DNA of 64,000 nt from Sphingomonas mucosissima (GTDB taxonomy: Bacteria > Pseudomonadota > Alphaproteobacteria > Sphingomonadales > Sphingomonadaceae), in the NCBI RefSeq assembly GCF_002197665.1, contig NZ_NBBJ01000004.1:230643-294642 (forward strand), written 5' to 3'. A model generated the notes under the pieces. It was given only the letters and a program-made list of their open reading frames with translations, had not been told where the DNA came from and searched no databases. Position 1 is the first letter of the stretch. Every line of letters starts with the position of its first letter. Position numbers and translations under genes: made by a program. Below are positions 26,059 through 36,943 of the stretch, one piece after another.

Positions 26059-26787
26059 TCAGAAGCGGAAGGCCGTTCCCACATACACCGCCTGGCTATC
26101 GCGGCGATCGTCGCTGAAGCGCGCGAGGCGTTCACGTTCGGACTTGTAGCGCAGGCCGGCGGTGAGATCGATGTTGCGGGTGAGCGAATAAGAGCCACCC
26201 ACGTCGAGCGAATAGCTCGGGCCGTCCTCGACCATGTTCTGCGCACCCGGCAGGGCACGATCGGCACCCGCCTTCACGCGGCCGGTGAATTGCGGGAGCG
26301 AATAGCTGACCGCCACGTCCGCAGCTTCGCGGCTGCCAGGCTGGCCGCCGAGATCGACCTTGGCCACGTCACCAGACACGGCGAAGCGCTTCCAACCGAC
26401 CGACACGCCCAGGTTATAGGCCACCGGCATCAGCCCAACCGTTGGCGCAACGGCAGCGGCACGGCCCGCATCGGCGATCTGGCTCGACCGCGCGCGAACG
26501 GCTACCGTCACCGGGCGATTACCCTGGCGGTTTTCCGATGGCGTGAAGCGGAACTCGCTGGCCCCCAGGCCGCTGCGGGCAAAGGCGGCGGCGAGGCGCG
26601 GATCAGCGGCGGCAGGCGTGAACCCGCCCATGACACGCGAGGTGACCGGGCGTTTCGCCTCGGCACGCTCGACTTCCGAGGCGCCGGACGCGGGCGCAAC
26701 GGCAAGCGCCGCGGCAATCGCCACGACAGACCCGCCAATAAGCGCACGAACGACGATCACAGAATGCCTCCGACCCTTCGAACGCAT
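26059..26787 (-). CDS. Outer membrane beta-barrel-like protein, unknown
   Basis: 242 aa. A signal sequence (about 1-36, ending ASGAS) is followed by a Pro/Ala region and then a run of alternating strands such as YNLGVSVGWKRFAVSGDVAK, SLDVGGSYSLTRNIDLTAGLRY, ending VYVGTAFRF with the terminal phenylalanine of outer membrane barrels. The first third is less strand-like. Similar proteins are annotated as hypothetical or porin-family in sphingomonads; I infer an outer membrane location only. Confidence 0.7.
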   Translation of the reverse strand: MRSKGRRHSVIVVRALIGGSVVAIAAALAVAPASGASEVERAEAKRPVTSRVMGGFTPAAADPRLAAAFARSGLGASEFRFTPSENRQGNRPVTVAVRARSSQIADAGRAAAVAPTVGLMPVAYNLGVSVGWKRFAVSGDVAKVDLGGQPGSREAADVAVSYSLPQFTGRVKAGADRALPGAQNMVEDGPSYSLDVGGSYSLTRNIDLTAGLRYKSERERLARFSDDRRDSQAVYVGTAFRF

Positions 26788-26979
26788 CTAGCACGATTCG
26801 TTCGCACGTCGCCACGCCTGTTCGTTGCTTTTGGCGAAGGTGTTGCATGCTTTCCACAATCGGGCGGGCAGCGTGTTCGCACGCGCGCGCGCCAACCACG
26901 GTACGCCACCGCGAACTTGCGGGCATAAGCCATGCTCTGTAGAGGTCAGCGTCACGATTTTTCCATCAGGACGATGCCC

Positions 26980-27414
26980 ATGTTCCGCCCGTTGCGTTCC
27001 GCGCTGGTCGTATGCGCTGCCCTTGCCATCGCCGGTTGCGGTGGCGGCCAGAAGCGGCCGGGGACCGATCTTGCCGCCAGCCGTATCACCACCATCGGGG
27101 TGAACAGCTATCTCTGGCGTGCCTCGCTCGACACGTTGAGCTTCATGCCGCTGCTGCAGACGGACTCAAACGGCGGCGTCATCGTCACCGATTGGTACGT
27201 CAATCCGCAGACCCCGGCCGAGCGCATGAAGGTGACCGTGACGATCCTGGATCAGGATCTGCGCGCCGATGCGGTGCGCGTGGCGGCGTTGCGTGAGGTG
27301 AACCGCGGCGGCCAGTGGGTATCCGCACCGGTGACGGCGGCGACCACGCAGAAGCTGGAGGACATCATCCTGACCCGCGCCCGCGACCTGCGGCGTGCCT
27401 CCTCCGCGAACTGA
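26980..27414 (+). CDS. DUF3576 family lipoprotein
   Basis: 144 aa with a lipoprotein signal (lipobox IAGC, Cys at about 18) and the [20 protein letters not shown] core that marks the alphaproteobacterial DUF3576 family, then a strand-rich region ending near LRRAS. Function unknown; presence just before leuS and lptE is a conserved layout and suggests an envelope role. The ATG at 26980 is 8 nt from AGGA, better than 26974. Confidence 0.85.
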   Translation: MFRPLRSALVVCAALAIAGCGGGQKRPGTDLAASRITTIGVNSYLWRASLDTLSFMPLLQTDSNGGVIVTDWYVNPQTPAERMKVTVTILDQDLRADAVRVAALREVNRGGQWVSAPVTAATTQKLEDIILTRARDLRRASSAN

Positions 27415-27424
27415 TCCACATACG

Positions 27425-29938
27425 ATGAGCCAGCGTTTCAACGCGCTCTCTGCCGACGCCCGCTGGCAGCGGGTGTGGGACGAGCGCCGGACCTTCGCCG
27501 CAGACGATCATTCTAACAAGCCCAAGAGCTACGTGCTCGAGATGTTCCCCTATCCCTCGGGGCGCATCCACATGGGCCATGTGCGCAATTACACCATGGG
27601 TGACGTGCTTGCGCGCTTCCGCCGGATGAATGGCATGGAAGTGCTTCATCCAATGGGGTGGGACGCATTCGGCATGCCGGCCGAGAATGCGGCGATGGAA
27701 AAGGGCGTCCACCCCGGCGGCTGGACGCGCGACAATATCGCTACGATGAAGGCGCAGCTGAAGCGGCTTGGCTTCGCACTGGACTGGACGCGCGAATTCG
27801 CCACCTGCGACCCGGAATATTACGGGCATGAGCAGGCGCTGTTCCTGAAATTCTACGAGGCGGGGCTGGTTTATCGCCGCGAGAGCGCGGTGAACTGGGA
27901 CCCGGTCGACATGACCGTGCTGGCCAATGAGCAGGTGATCGACGGGCGCGGCTGGCGTTCCGGCGCGTTGGTCGAGAAGCGCAAGCTGAACCAGTGGTTC
28001 CTGAAGATCACTGCTTTCGCCGAAGACCTGCTGTCGGGCCTGGGCGAACTCAAGGACTGGCCCGAGAAGGTTCGCCTGATGCAGGAGAACTGGATCGGGA
28101 AGAGCCAGGGCCTGACCTTCCGCTTCGCGCTGAACGACGCGGCGGGCACGAACGAGGGTGTGGTCGAGGTCTATACGACGCGGCCGGACACGATCTTTGG
28201 CGCGAGCTTCGTTGCGGTGGCGGCGGATCACCCGATCGCGCAGGCGATTGCCGCCAATGATGCGGCGGTGCAGGCGTTTATCGAAGATTGCAAACGTGGC
28301 GGGACCACGGCGGCGGAGCTGGAAACCCAGGAGAAGAAGGGTTTCGATACCGGGCTGACGGCGACGCATCCGTTCGATCCGTTCCAGCAGCTGCCGGTCT
28401 ATATCGCGAATTTCGTGCTGATGGATTACGGAGTCGGCGCCGTGTTCGGCGTACCGGCGCATGACCAGCGCGACTTCGAATTCGCCACCAAGTACCAGTT
28501 GCCGATCCGCCGCGTCGTGTCAGACGGGGCGAAGGACGCGCCGGAGTTCGACGACGCGGAGGCCTATACCGGGCCGGGCATCCTGGTGAATTCGCACTTC
28601 CTAGACGGCATGGACGTTGAGGATGCGAAGCGCGAGGTGATCACCCGCGCCGAAGCGGGTGGCTGGGGCGAGGGGACAACCGTGTTCCGCCTGCGCGATT
28701 GGGGCATCAGCCGCCAGCGTTATTGGGGCACGCCGATCCCGATCATGCATTGCGATGGCTGCGGCGCAGTGCCGGTCCCGACCGCCCAGCTGCCGGTGAA
28801 GCTGCCCGAGGACGTGAGCTTCGCCATACCGGGCAACCCGCTCGACCGGCATCCGACGTGGAAGCATGTCGACTGCCCGTCGTGCGGCAAGCCGGCGGTG
28901 CGCGAGACCGATACCCTCGACACGTTCGCAGATTCTTCTTGGTATTTCATACGTTTCGCCAGCCAGCCGGACGACAAACCGTTCGACAAGGCAGTGGCCG
29001 AGCAATGGCTGCCGGTGGGGCAGTATATCGGCGGGGTGGAGCATGCGATCCTTCACTTGCTCTACGCGCGCTTCTGGACCCGCGCGCTGCAGCACATCGG
29101 CATGCTTGACGTGGCGGAGCCGTTCGCCGGCCTGTTCACGCAGGGCATGGTGACTCACGAGACGTACAAGTCGAGCGATGGCCGCTGGCTGTCGCCCGGC
29201 GAGATCGAGAATGGCATCGAGGTTTCGACGGGCCAGCCGGTGACGGTCGGCCGCATCGAGAAGATGTCCAAGTCGAAGAAGAACACGATCGATCCCGAGC
29301 CGATCGTTGACCAGTATGGCGCCGATGCGGTGCGCTGGTTCATGCTCTCCGACTCTCCGCCCGAGCGCGATCTGGAGTGGAGCGAGAACGGCATCGAGGG
29401 TGCGTGGCGCTTCATCCAGCGGCTGTGGCGTCTCGTTGGCGACCAGGGCGGCGGCGATGCCGGCGAGGATATCGCCCTGCGCAAGGTGGCGCATCGCACC
29501 GTGAAGGGCGTTGCCGAAGCGATCGAGGGCCTGCAGTTCAACAAGGCCGTGGCGCTGATCTACACGCTGGCCAATGCGGTCGAGAAGGCGCAGCCGTCGG
29601 GGGATCGCGACGCCGCGCTCGCCACGTTGCTGCGCATCGTCGCGCCGATGGTGCCGCATCTTGCCGAGGAAGTCTGGGCGGCGCGGGGCGGCGAGGGGCT
29701 GATCGCCGACGTCGCGTGGCCCGCGGTCGATCAGGCGATGCTGGTCGATGACGAGGTCACGATCGCGGTGCAGGTGAATGGCAAGCTGCGCGATACGTTG
29801 CTGATGCCCAAGGGCGTCGCAAAGGACGTGGCGGAGGCGCAGGCGCTCGCATCCGAGAAGGTGATCCGCGTGCTGGAAGGCAAGGCCCCGAAGAAGGTGA
29901 TCGTCGTGCCCGACCGACTGGTGAACATCGTCGCATGA
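27425..29938 (+). CDS. leuS: Leucyl-tRNA synthetase
   Basis: Class I aminoacyl-tRNA synthetase charging tRNA-Leu. 837 aa: HIGH motif as HMGH (49-52) in [18 protein letters not shown], the editing (CP1) domain with [11 protein letters not shown] and [13 protein letters not shown], zinc-type CDGCG and CPSCG pairs, and KMSKS at 613-617, followed by the anticodon-binding and C-terminal domains. Complete length for the bacterial enzyme. Followed by lptE with a 4-nt ATGA overlap. Confidence 0.97.
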   Translation: MSQRFNALSADARWQRVWDERRTFAADDHSNKPKSYVLEMFPYPSGRIHMGHVRNYTMGDVLARFRRMNGMEVLHPMGWDAFGMPAENAAMEKGVHPGGWTRDNIATMKAQLKRLGFALDWTREFATCDPEYYGHEQALFLKFYEAGLVYRRESAVNWDPVDMTVLANEQVIDGRGWRSGALVEKRKLNQWFLKITAFAEDLLSGLGELKDWPEKVRLMQENWIGKSQGLTFRFALNDAAGTNEGVVEVYTTRPDTIFGASFVAVAADHPIAQAIAANDAAVQAFIEDCKRGGTTAAELETQEKKGFDTGLTATHPFDPFQQLPVYIANFVLMDYGVGAVFGVPAHDQRDFEFATKYQLPIRRVVSDGAKDAPEFDDAEAYTGPGILVNSHFLDGMDVEDAKREVITRAEAGGWGEGTTVFRLRDWGISRQRYWGTPIPIMHCDGCGAVPVPTAQLPVKLPEDVSFAIPGNPLDRHPTWKHVDCPSCGKPAVRETDTLDTFADSSWYFIRFASQPDDKPFDKAVAEQWLPVGQYIGGVEHAILHLLYARFWTRALQHIGMLDVAEPFAGLFTQGMVTHETYKSSDGRWLSPGEIENGIEVSTGQPVTVGRIEKMSKSKKNTIDPEPIVDQYGADAVRWFMLSDSPPERDLEWSENGIEGAWRFIQRLWRLVGDQGGGDAGEDIALRKVAHRTVKGVAEAIEGLQFNKAVALIYTLANAVEKAQPSGDRDAALATLLRIVAPMVPHLAEEVWAARGGEGLIADVAWPAVDQAMLVDDEVTIAVQVNGKLRDTLLMPKGVAKDVAEAQALASEKVIRVLEGKAPKKVIVVPDRLVNIVA

Positions 29939-30459
29939 CACGGCTGGCTGCCCGTGGGCTTGCTCTGGCCGCTGCCGGCGCTGCGCTGACCATGCTTGGC
30001 GGATGCGGGCTGAAGCCGCTTTATGCCGGCGGAAGCTCAGGGGCGGTCGCCAGCGCACTAAGCCAGGTGGAGGTGGCACCGATCGAGGGCAAGGCTGGGT
30101 GGCTCGTCACCAATGCGCTGCGTGATCGGCTCGGCGCCGTCCCCGCGGGTCAGAGCGCGCGCTACCGGCTGCAAATCAAGCTGGACGACGAGATTACCGG
30201 GCTTGCCATTCGCCGCGACGACTCGGTGGCGCGGGAACGCCGGACCCTGCGGGCGCGCTACCAGTTGGTGGAGCTCGACAATGGCGGTGTCGTGCTAGAC
30301 GCGACGGCAGGATCGGACGCGGGCATCGACGTGGTCGGGTCAGACTATGCGACCATTGCGGCGGAAAGCACGGCGTTGGAGCGGCTCGCTGAGCGGGTGG
30401 CTGACCAGATCCTGATGCGGTTGGCCGTTCACGTGGGGCGAACGCCCAGCGCGCCATGA
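29935..30459 (+). CDS. lptE: LptE-like LPS assembly lipoprotein
   Basis: Outer membrane lipoprotein that plugs the LptD barrel during lipopolysaccharide export. 174 aa; lipobox LGGC (Cys24) followed by GLKPLYAGG, the LptE start, then a beta/alpha domain with [17 protein letters not shown]. It lies between leuS and holA with 4-nt overlaps at both ends, the conserved leuS-lptE-holA order of proteobacteria, which supports the assignment more than sequence alone does. Confidence 0.88.
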   Translation: MTRLAARGLALAAAGAALTMLGGCGLKPLYAGGSSGAVASALSQVEVAPIEGKAGWLVTNALRDRLGAVPAGQSARYRLQIKLDDEITGLAIRRDDSVARERRTLRARYQLVELDNGGVVLDATAGSDAGIDVVGSDYATIAAESTALERLAERVADQILMRLAVHVGRTPSAP

Positions 30460-31472
30460 AGGCGACTGAGGCGCGCCTGAAGGCGGCGCTGGACCGGCCG
30501 CCTGCCGACATTCGGCTATATCTCCTGTTCGGCCCGGACGAGGCCGGTGCGCTGGCGCTGGCCGATCGCTTGCCGCGCGCGCTAGGGGCGGATGCCGAAC
30601 GCGTTGATCTCGATGGTTCCACGCTGCGCAGCGACCCCGCGCGCCTTGCCGACGAGGCGGCGTCGCTCTCACTGTTCGGCACGTCACGTCACGTTCGCGT
30701 CACGGGGGTGGGGGAAGAGAGCCTCGCCGCGGTGACGGCGTTGCTGGCTGCGGAGCGCGCTGGCAATCCGGTGGTGATGATCGCGCCAGGGCTAAAGGCC
30801 ACGTCAAAGGTTGCGAAGCTGGCGCTGGATTCCCCGGCGGCCTGGGCGCTCGCCTGCTATGTTCCCGGCGGCGACCAGCTGGAGGCGATCGCTGCCGAGA
30901 TCGCCCGTGAGCAAGGGCTGCGGCTGGGACCGGGGGTTGCGCGGCGGCTGGTGCACGCCGGCAGCGGCGATCGTGCGGTGCTGACGCGCGAGATCGAGAA
31001 GCTGGCGCTGTATCTGGATGCAGCCATCGATCGGCCCGCGGAGTGTGGTCTGGACGCCGTGGATGCCGTTGGTGCTGATCTGGGCGACGCGGAGACAGGC
31101 GACGTGATCGACGCGCTGGTGAGCGCCGAACCGGCGCGGTTGGGCGAGGCCTTGCGGCGGCTGGATGAGGCGGGGGTGTCGCCAGTGCCGTGGCTGCGCG
31201 CCTTGGCCCGGCGGCTGACGGCGCTGGCCGAAATGAAGGGCGAGATCGTGAACGGCGATGACGTCGGCAGCGTGATGAAGCGGCACCGTGTCTTCTTCAA
31301 GGAAGAGGCGGCGACCTCCGCCGCGCTGCGCCGCTGGTCCCCGCAAGCGCTGTCCCGCGCGCTGTCGTTGGTTCGCGAAGCAGAGCGCGACGTAATGGGG
31401 GGAAGCGCAAGTGCCGGCGATGTAGTCGCCGCACAGGCGATGATGGACATGGCGGTCAAGCTGCGGCGTTAG
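30456..31472 (+). CDS. holA: DNA polymerase III delta subunit
   Basis: Clamp-loader subunit that opens the beta clamp. 338 aa with the AAA+-like N-terminal segment IRLYLLFGPDEAGALALADRL, the LFGTSRHVRVTG strand, the lid region LYLDAAIDRP, and a C-terminal helical collar (RALARRLTALAEMKGEIVNG and HRVFFKEE). Translationally coupled to lptE. Downstream is a 180-bp convergent spacer before parB. Confidence 0.9.
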   Translation: MKATEARLKAALDRPPADIRLYLLFGPDEAGALALADRLPRALGADAERVDLDGSTLRSDPARLADEAASLSLFGTSRHVRVTGVGEESLAAVTALLAAERAGNPVVMIAPGLKATSKVAKLALDSPAAWALACYVPGGDQLEAIAAEIAREQGLRLGPGVARRLVHAGSGDRAVLTREIEKLALYLDAAIDRPAECGLDAVDAVGADLGDAETGDVIDALVSAEPARLGEALRRLDEAGVSPVPWLRALARRLTALAEMKGEIVNGDDVGSVMKRHRVFFKEEAATSAALRRWSPQALSRALSLVREAERDVMGGSASAGDVVAAQAMMDMAVKLRR

Positions 31473-31652
31473 GGCCGCCTCACATTTGGTCCTCGACTGA
31501 TGGCACGTCGGCCGCGCTTCTGATCACCGCTAGCTTCGCCGAAGCAGTGCAGCGGCACTGCGTCGGCTCCGGTTGATCGAACGCTGCAGCATTTAGTTGG
31601 GGGAGGCGCTGTGGCGGCCTAGTCAGCCCGCGCTCCCCGCCAGCAGCGATGG

Positions 31653-32555
31653 TTATATTGGCTCGCCGCTTAGCCGCTGGCACAACATGTCGAGCTGATC
31701 GAGCGTGCTGTAGTCGATGGTGATGGCGCCGCCGTTCGCGGCATAGGTGATCCTGACACGCAGGCCGAGCAAGTCACCAAGCTGTCGTTCGAGCGCGGCC
31801 ACATCGGCATCGCTGGCGCCGCTCGCAGCAGGTTCCGTCTGGCGGCGGGGCTTCTTGGCGGAGGACGGCTTGGCGTTCTGCGCTAGTTTTTCTGCCTGAC
31901 GTACGGAAAGACCCTTGGTGACTACTTGATCCGCCAGGGCCTCGGCGTCGGGCGCGCCGATGATGGCGCGGGCGTGGCCCATACTAAGCGATCCATCGAC
32001 CACGCGCGCCTGTACCGATTTCGGCAGATCGAGCAGGCGAAGGAGATTGGCAACGTGGCTGCGGGATTTGTGGACCGTCTTGGCGAGCACTTCCTGCGTA
32101 TGCCCGAATTCATCGACCAGCCGGCTATAGGCCTGAGCTTCTTCGATCGCGTTCAGATCCTGCCGTTGTATGTTCTCGACCAGCGCGATCTGCAGCGTCT
32201 CGCTGTCGGTGTAGTCGCGCACGACCACGGGCACTTCGTGCAGGCGGGCACGCTGCGACGCGCGCCAGCGACGCTCACCGGCGACGATCTGGTATGTGTG
32301 GCCGTGCGGGCGAACGACGATCGGCTGGATGACACCGCGCTCGGCGATCGACGCGGCAAGCTCGTCGAGTGCTTCTTCATCGAAGTGACGGCGCGGCTGA
32401 TCGGGGTGGGGGGCAATGGCACTGACCGGGATCATGCGCACGCCGCTCGCAACGCCGCCACTCGACTCGGCCGGAGAATCGTCTCGAGCGATGTCGCCCA
32501 ACAGTGCGCCAAGGCCCCGCCCCAAGCCCCCACGCGGGCGTTTCGTATCCGTCAT
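31653..32555 (-). CDS. parB: Chromosome partitioning protein ParB
   Basis: CTP-dependent clamp that loads at parS sites and spreads to form the partition complex. 300 aa: the GLGRGLGALLGD start, box I (ALDELAASIAERGVIQPIVVR), the GERRWRASQRA motif, ENIQRQDLN (box II), an HTH with HKSRSHVANLLRLL, and a C-terminal dimerisation domain. The start at 32555 overlaps parA by 4 nt; the longer frame to 32633 is not needed. Two consensus parS sites lie 0.8 and 3.1 kb upstream in the same operon. Confidence 0.96.
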   Translation of the reverse strand: MTDTKRPRGGLGRGLGALLGDIARDDSPAESSGGVASGVRMIPVSAIAPHPDQPRRHFDEEALDELAASIAERGVIQPIVVRPHGHTYQIVAGERRWRASQRARLHEVPVVVRDYTDSETLQIALVENIQRQDLNAIEEAQAYSRLVDEFGHTQEVLAKTVHKSRSHVANLLRLLDLPKSVQARVVDGSLSMGHARAIIGAPDAEALADQVVTKGLSVRQAEKLAQNAKPSSAKKPRRQTEPAASGASDADVAALERQLGDLLGLRVRITYAANGGAITIDYSTLDQLDMLCQRLSGEPI

Positions 32556-33334
32556 GCTGCAACCTCGTCGACATGGGGCAGGCGGGCGATCAGTTCGCGA
32601 GCGAGCGCGATATACGCCTGCGATCCGCTGCACCGATGATCGTAGATGAGCGCGGGCAGGCCGTGACTTGGTGCCTCCGACAAGCGGACATTCCGCGGGA
32701 TCACCGTGTCGAACACTACCTGGCCGAGCACCGCGCGAACGTCTGCCGAGACCTGTTCGGTCAGGCGGTTGCGGCGATCATACATGGTGAGCGCGACGCC
32801 GATAATCGACAGCGAGGGATTGAATCGCGCGCGGATCCGCTCGACCGTGGTGAGAAGCTGGCTCAACCCCTCCAATGCGAAGAACTCACATTGAAGCGGC
32901 ACCAGGAGTGAATCCGCTGCAACCATCGCATTCATGGTCAGAAGCCCAAGCGAGGGCGGGCAGTCGATCAATGCAACATCCCAGCGCGGCGGGGCGGCGT
33001 CCAGAGCGCGGTGCAAGCGGTGCGTGCGTTGCTCCATCTCCACCAGCTCGATCTCTGCGCCGGAAAGATCCACGGTGGCTGGCAGCACATCCAGACGAGG
33101 TACACCGGTGCGAACGACGGCGTCCTCCACCGCAGCTTGATTCACCAGCACATCATAGCTCGACGTTTCTCGCTGCGCCTGGGTGATGCCAAGGCCAGTG
33201 GAGGCATTTCCCTGCGGATCGAGATCGATCAACAGCACGCGCTTTCCCGTAGCTGCCAGCGCTGTCGACAGATTGATCGCAGATGTTGTTTTTCCGACGC
33301 CGCCCTTCTGGTTGGCAACTGCAATTCGGATCAT
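32552..33334 (-). CDS. parA: Chromosome partitioning ATPase ParA (Soj)
   Basis: Dynamic DNA-binding ATPase that moves ParB-parS complexes. 260 aa with the deviant Walker A KGGVGKTTS (10-18, signature lysine first), Walker A' DLDPQGNASTG and Walker B DCPPSLGLLT. Overlaps both rsmG and parB by 4 nt, so it is the fifth member of a coupled operon beginning at 37179. Confidence 0.96.
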   Translation of the reverse strand: MIRIAVANQKGGVGKTTSAINLSTALAATGKRVLLIDLDPQGNASTGLGITQAQRETSSYDVLVNQAAVEDAVVRTGVPRLDVLPATVDLSGAEIELVEMEQRTHRLHRALDAAPPRWDVALIDCPPSLGLLTMNAMVAADSLLVPLQCEFFALEGLSQLLTTVERIRARFNPSLSIIGVALTMYDRRNRLTEQVSADVRAVLGQVVFDTVIPRNVRLSEAPSHGLPALIYDHRCSGSQAYIALARELIARLPHVDEVAA

Positions 33335-33951
33335 CGGCGTTGCCTCACTTCACGCGCGCTGATGATGCCGGATTCGGGATTGGTGATGCTCTGTTCCACG
33401 TGGAACAATCCCGCAAAGCGGCGCTGCGCTTCGTTCAGCTCTGTCGTGGCGGATTGTCCCTTCGGGAGCAAGTATAGCGTGCTCATGGACGCGATATGCG
33501 CGGTGGATTGCAACAGCTCGGTTAAGGAAGCGACGGCTCGCGCTGAAATAACTGCCGCTTGCAGGTCCGAAACACGCTCCACTTTCGCTTGGTACACCGT
33601 CACACGGCTGGCGACGCCCTCCTGTTCGGCGATGGCGCGGAGGAAGTCAGCCCGCATGCGCCGCGGCTCGATCAGCGCCACGGGGCGATCGGTCGCCAAG
33701 GCAATCACCATCCCCGGGAAACCTGCACCGGTACCGACATCCGCCCAAAGGCCGTCGTGTTCCGCAGCCATCGGCAGGAGCTGTGCCGAGTCCAGCATGT
33801 GCCGTTCCCACAGTGCTGCGACGGTCGGCTTTGCGACGAGATTCTGGCGCTCACTTTCAGCAGCGACATGCGCGGCAAACCGATCGAGCCGATCCATAGC
33901 AGCAGCGCCGACCAGCGTGTGAACGGCGCTTCGCGCCTCTTCCTCGTTCAT
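33331..33951 (-). CDS. rsmG: 16S rRNA (guanine527-N7)-methyltransferase
   Basis: SAM-dependent methylation of G527 in 16S rRNA. 206 aa with SAM motif [16 protein letters not shown] and the [19 protein letters not shown] substrate region, and [12 protein letters not shown] motif IV. The ATG at 33951 overlaps the mnmG stop. A perfect palindromic parS site (33392-33407) is embedded near its 3' end and is read as FHVEQ in the protein. Confidence 0.95.
   Translation of the reverse strand: MNEEEARSAVHTLVGAAAMDRLDRFAAHVAAESERQNLVAKPTVAALWERHMLDSAQLLPMAAEHDGLWADVGTGAGFPGMVIALATDRPVALIEPRRMRADFLRAIAEQEGVASRVTVYQAKVERVSDLQAAVISARAVASLTELLQSTAHIASMSTLYLLPKGQSATTELNEAQRRFAGLFHVEQSITNPESGIISAREVRQRR
33392..33407. 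other. parS: parS site 1 (inside rsmG)
   Basis: TGTTCCACGTGGAACA, a perfect 16-bp palindrome matching the ParB recognition sequence, within the 3' part of rsmG and 840 bp upstream of the parB start. Confidence 0.88.
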
Positions 33952-35672
33952 CGCCGTCCCTTTGCGTCGAGCCATAATGCCGTCAGCGCCGCCGGCGTAA
34001 CGCCGCGAATGCGGGACGCCTCGCCAAGGGTCTGCGGACGTGCCGCGCGGAGGCGTTCGCGCATCTCGTTCGACAAGCCGGCAATTCGGTCTAGCGCCGG
34101 GCCGGACGCGATGTGGATCCGATCATCATGCCTCATCCGCGTGATCTCGGCGGCTTGCCGCGCGAGGTAGGGGGCGTAGCGAACGTCTTCCTCATGCTCA
34201 CGGATCAAGTCGGCATCGAACGCCGGGTCTTGTTCGCCGCTGCGCAATCGCTCACGCTGCTCCATTCGCGACCTGACATGGGCGCGGCGTGGCTGCGACA
34301 ACAGGCCGAGCTCCTCCGCCTGGGCCGACAGCCGCGCCTCCGCATTATCGGCGCGGAGCGCCAGGCGATACTCGGCCCGGGCCGTCAGCATTCGATATGG
34401 CTCGCTGATGCCTTGGAGCACAAGATCGTCGATCATGACGCCTACGTAGCTGGCGCTCCGATCGGGCAGCAGTGGCTCCAGCCCCAAGGCAAAGGCAGCG
34501 GCGTTGGTGCCCGCGACCAAGCCCTGAGCGGCGGCTTCCTCATAGCCGGTCGTGCCGTTGATCTGCCCGGCCAAGTACAGGCCGGCGATCTGTGGCAGTG
34601 CGAGCGTTGCATCGAGCGCACGGGGATCGATGTGGTCATACTCTACGGCATAACCGTGCATCGTGATGCGCACGCGCTCCAGCCCCGGCACTGTTCGTAG
34701 GAAAGCCGCCTGAACATCTGCCGGGAGGGAGGTGGATATCCCGTTGGGGTAGACGGTGGCGTCATCCAGTCCTTCGGGTTCGAGAAAGATCTGATGCCCG
34801 TCGCGATCGCCAAAGCGGCGGATCTTGTCCTCGATGGAGGGGCAATAGCGCGGACCTTGCCCCTCGATGGCGCCGGTCTGCAACGGCGATCGATGGAGAT
34901 TGTCGGCAATGATTGCATGTGTCGCGTGCGTGGTTCGCGTGATCGCGCAGGCGAGTTGCGGGAGCACGCGGGTGCGCGTCATTGGTGACATTGTCCACGG
35001 GTCAATGTCGGATGGCTGTGGTTCCAGCTGCGCCCAGTCAATCGTGCGGCCGTCCAGTCGCGGCGGTGTGCCGGTTTTGAGCCGGCCCATCGGGAGCTTC
35101 AACTCGCGCAGCTGCGCCGCAAGCGGCAGCGCCGCAGCTTCATCGACCCGGCCGCCGACCTGCTGCTCGTCGCCACGGAACAGCTTGCCGCCAAGGAAGG
35201 TGCCGGTCGAAAGGACGACCGTCCGCGCTGTGATCTGCTCGCCGGTAGCAAGGGTAACGCCCCCAACCTTTGCACCATCGGTGACGAGCGCAGTTGCTTC
35301 GCCAGCGATGACCGTGATCGAGGGCTGTGATGCGATCATCGTCCGGATGGCCGCTGCATAAAGCCGGCGGTCGGCTTGGATGCGTGGCCCTTGGACGGCA
35401 AGGCCTTTGCTCCGGTTCAGCATGCGGTGATGGATCGCAGCAGCATCGGCCGCCCGCGCCATCAAGCCATCGTAGGCGTCCACTTCGCGCACGAGGTGGC
35501 CCTTACCGAGACCGCCGATCGAAGGGTTGCACGACATGGCGCCGATCCGCGCGGGATCGTGGCTGATCAAGGCAACACGAGCACCACGGCGTGCAGCGGC
35601 GGCAGCCGCCTCCGTGCCGGCGTGCCCGCCTCCGATCACGATAACGTCAAAGGATTGTTCCACGTGAAACAC
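33948..35672 (-). CDS. mnmG: tRNA 5-carboxymethylaminomethyluridine synthase MnmG (GidA), compact form
   Basis: FAD-dependent partner of MnmE in modifying U34 of tRNAs. 574 aa, starting at GTG 35672 ([22 protein letters not shown]), which overlaps the mnmE stop as TAGTG; the open frame upstream of it lies in mnmE and is rejected. FAD motif [36 protein letters not shown] and [13 protein letters not shown] are all present. E. coli MnmG is 629 aa; most of the shortage is in the C-terminal helical region between the [14 protein letters not shown] block and the YAPYLARQ block, so the tRNA-binding part is reduced. The first codons overlap a parS site. Confidence 0.93.
   Translation of the reverse strand: MFHVEQSFDVIVIGGGHAGTEAAAAAARRGARVALISHDPARIGAMSCNPSIGGLGKGHLVREVDAYDGLMARAADAAAIHHRMLNRSKGLAVQGPRIQADRRLYAAAIRTMIASQPSITVIAGEATALVTDGAKVGGVTLATGEQITARTVVLSTGTFLGGKLFRGDEQQVGGRVDEAAALPLAAQLRELKLPMGRLKTGTPPRLDGRTIDWAQLEPQPSDIDPWTMSPMTRTRVLPQLACAITRTTHATHAIIADNLHRSPLQTGAIEGQGPRYCPSIEDKIRRFGDRDGHQIFLEPEGLDDATVYPNGISTSLPADVQAAFLRTVPGLERVRITMHGYAVEYDHIDPRALDATLALPQIAGLYLAGQINGTTGYEEAAAQGLVAGTNAAAFALGLEPLLPDRSASYVGVMIDDLVLQGISEPYRMLTARAEYRLALRADNAEARLSAQAEELGLLSQPRRAHVRSRMEQRERLRSGEQDPAFDADLIREHEEDVRYAPYLARQAAEITRMRHDDRIHIASGPALDRIAGLSNEMRERLRAARPQTLGEASRIRGVTPAALTALWLDAKGRR
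35656..35671. other. parS: parS site 2 (at the mnmG start)
   Basis: TGTTCCACGTGAAACA, the sequence known as parS in Bacillus and near-identical to alphaproteobacterial parS. It covers the first codons of mnmG, 3.1 kb upstream of parB. Confidence 0.9.
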
Positions 35673-36943
35673 TACTTTCCGACACAGAAGCGCCCGAACA
35701 GAGCATCGAGCATCGCTTCGGTCGCGTCGATGCCGAGCAGGCCGGCCAGCGCGCGTGAGGCGGTACGTAGCTCTTCGGCACGCAACAGCAAGTCTTCCGT
35801 ACCAATTAGCCGCTCCAACGCCGCGTGCGCTGTCGCAATGCTCTGGCGCTGCGCCTCGTGGAAAGAGGGCCCGCTCGGATCGCCGAGCACAAGGTCTCCC
35901 CGCAGCTCGATCTCTATCCAAAGGCGATCGATGCTGCCCATGTCGTTGGTCGCGGTAGCAATCGCTTCGGTACGTCCGGTCGATCGCACGTCGGCGCGCG
36001 GATGGACATCGATCGCCCGGGAGTCGTCGGCGGGCTGATCGCTAAGGTCAAGGATGATGTCTGCCGCTCCCACAGCCTCACGCGCGCGCTCGATGCCGAT
36101 CCGCTCGATCGGATCTGCTGTATCGTCGCGGAGGCCGGCGGTATCGATAAGGGTGTAGATGCGGCCGCGACGGATGACGCTGGCCTCGACGCGATCGCGG
36201 GTGGTGCCCGCGATTGGGGAAACGATCGCGGCTTCACGCCCGATCAATGCATTGAGGAGCGAAGACTTGCCGACGTTAGGCGGCCCGACCAGGACGACCT
36301 TGATTCCGTCTTGGTAGCGCTCGACCGCGGGGCGGGAGAGGGCATCGCCAAGCTCCGTTGTGACCGCCTGAACTTCGCGGTCGAGTAAGGTTGGATCAAC
36401 CGGACCCACGTCGTCTTCGTCATCGAAGTCGATGCTGGCTTCAATCAGCGCGCCGATGCGCGACAAGGCGTCCATCCACGCCGTGACCATGCGGCTAACC
36501 GCGCCGTCCGCGCTCTCGATCGCCATGCGCCGCTGTTGTTCGGTCTCCGCCTCCAAGAGATCGGCAAGACCCTGTGCCTGGATCAGATCGATCCGGCCGT
36601 TGGCGAGCGAGCGGCGGGTGAACTCGCCAGCTTCGGCCGCGCGGAGCCCCGGCTGGGCCGCGAGTGCCTGCTCCACGGCGGCGACCACAGCGCGGCCGCC
36701 ATGAAGGTGAAGCTCTACCAGGTCCTCGCCCGTGGCCGTTGCGGGGCCGGGGAAGCGCAGCACCAATGCCTGGTCGAGTGCCGCGCCAGCCTCATTGCGA
36801 AGCGTGCGCAGCGCGGCATGGCGTGCACGGGGCAATGTGCCGGCCAACCGCGTCGCAGCCGCAATCGCGTCCCGTCCACTAATCCGCATCACGGCAATCG
36901 CGGCCGGCGGGCGGCCGCTCGACACAGCAAAGATCGTGTCCAT
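35672..36943 (-). CDS. mnmE: tRNA uridine-5-carboxymethylaminomethyl(34) synthesis GTPase MnmE
   Basis: GTPase that with MnmG modifies wobble uridine 34. 423 aa: N-terminal formyl-THF-binding domain ([23 protein letters not shown]), helical domain, G domain with G1 [10 protein letters not shown]2 GTTRDRVE and G3 DTAGLRDD, and the C-terminal catalytic motif here FCVGK (Cys three residues from the end of CxGK). The ATG at 36943 overlaps the stop of the upstream small gene as TGATG. Confidence 0.96.
   Translation of the reverse strand: MDTIFAVSSGRPPAAIAVMRISGRDAIAAATRLAGTLPRARHAALRTLRNEAGAALDQALVLRFPGPATATGEDLVELHLHGGRAVVAAVEQALAAQPGLRAAEAGEFTRRSLANGRIDLIQAQGLADLLEAETEQQRRMAIESADGAVSRMVTAWMDALSRIGALIEASIDFDDEDDVGPVDPTLLDREVQAVTTELGDALSRPAVERYQDGIKVVLVGPPNVGKSSLLNALIGREAAIVSPIAGTTRDRVEASVIRRGRIYTLIDTAGLRDDTADPIERIGIERAREAVGAADIILDLSDQPADDSRAIDVHPRADVRSTGRTEAIATATNDMGSIDRLWIEIELRGDLVLGDPSGPSFHEAQRQSIATAHAALERLIGTEDLLLRAEELRTASRALAGLLGIDATEAMLDALFGRFCVGK

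Noticed and set aside
28601..30079. Open frame on the - strand opposite leuS
   Set aside because: LeuS motifs (HMGH, KMSKS) are on the + strand; the antisense frame has no domain.
35673..35921. Upstream extension of mnmG to 657 codons
   Set aside because: It lies in mnmE in another frame and has no MnmG similarity; the real start is the GTG at 35672 before [12 protein letters not shown].
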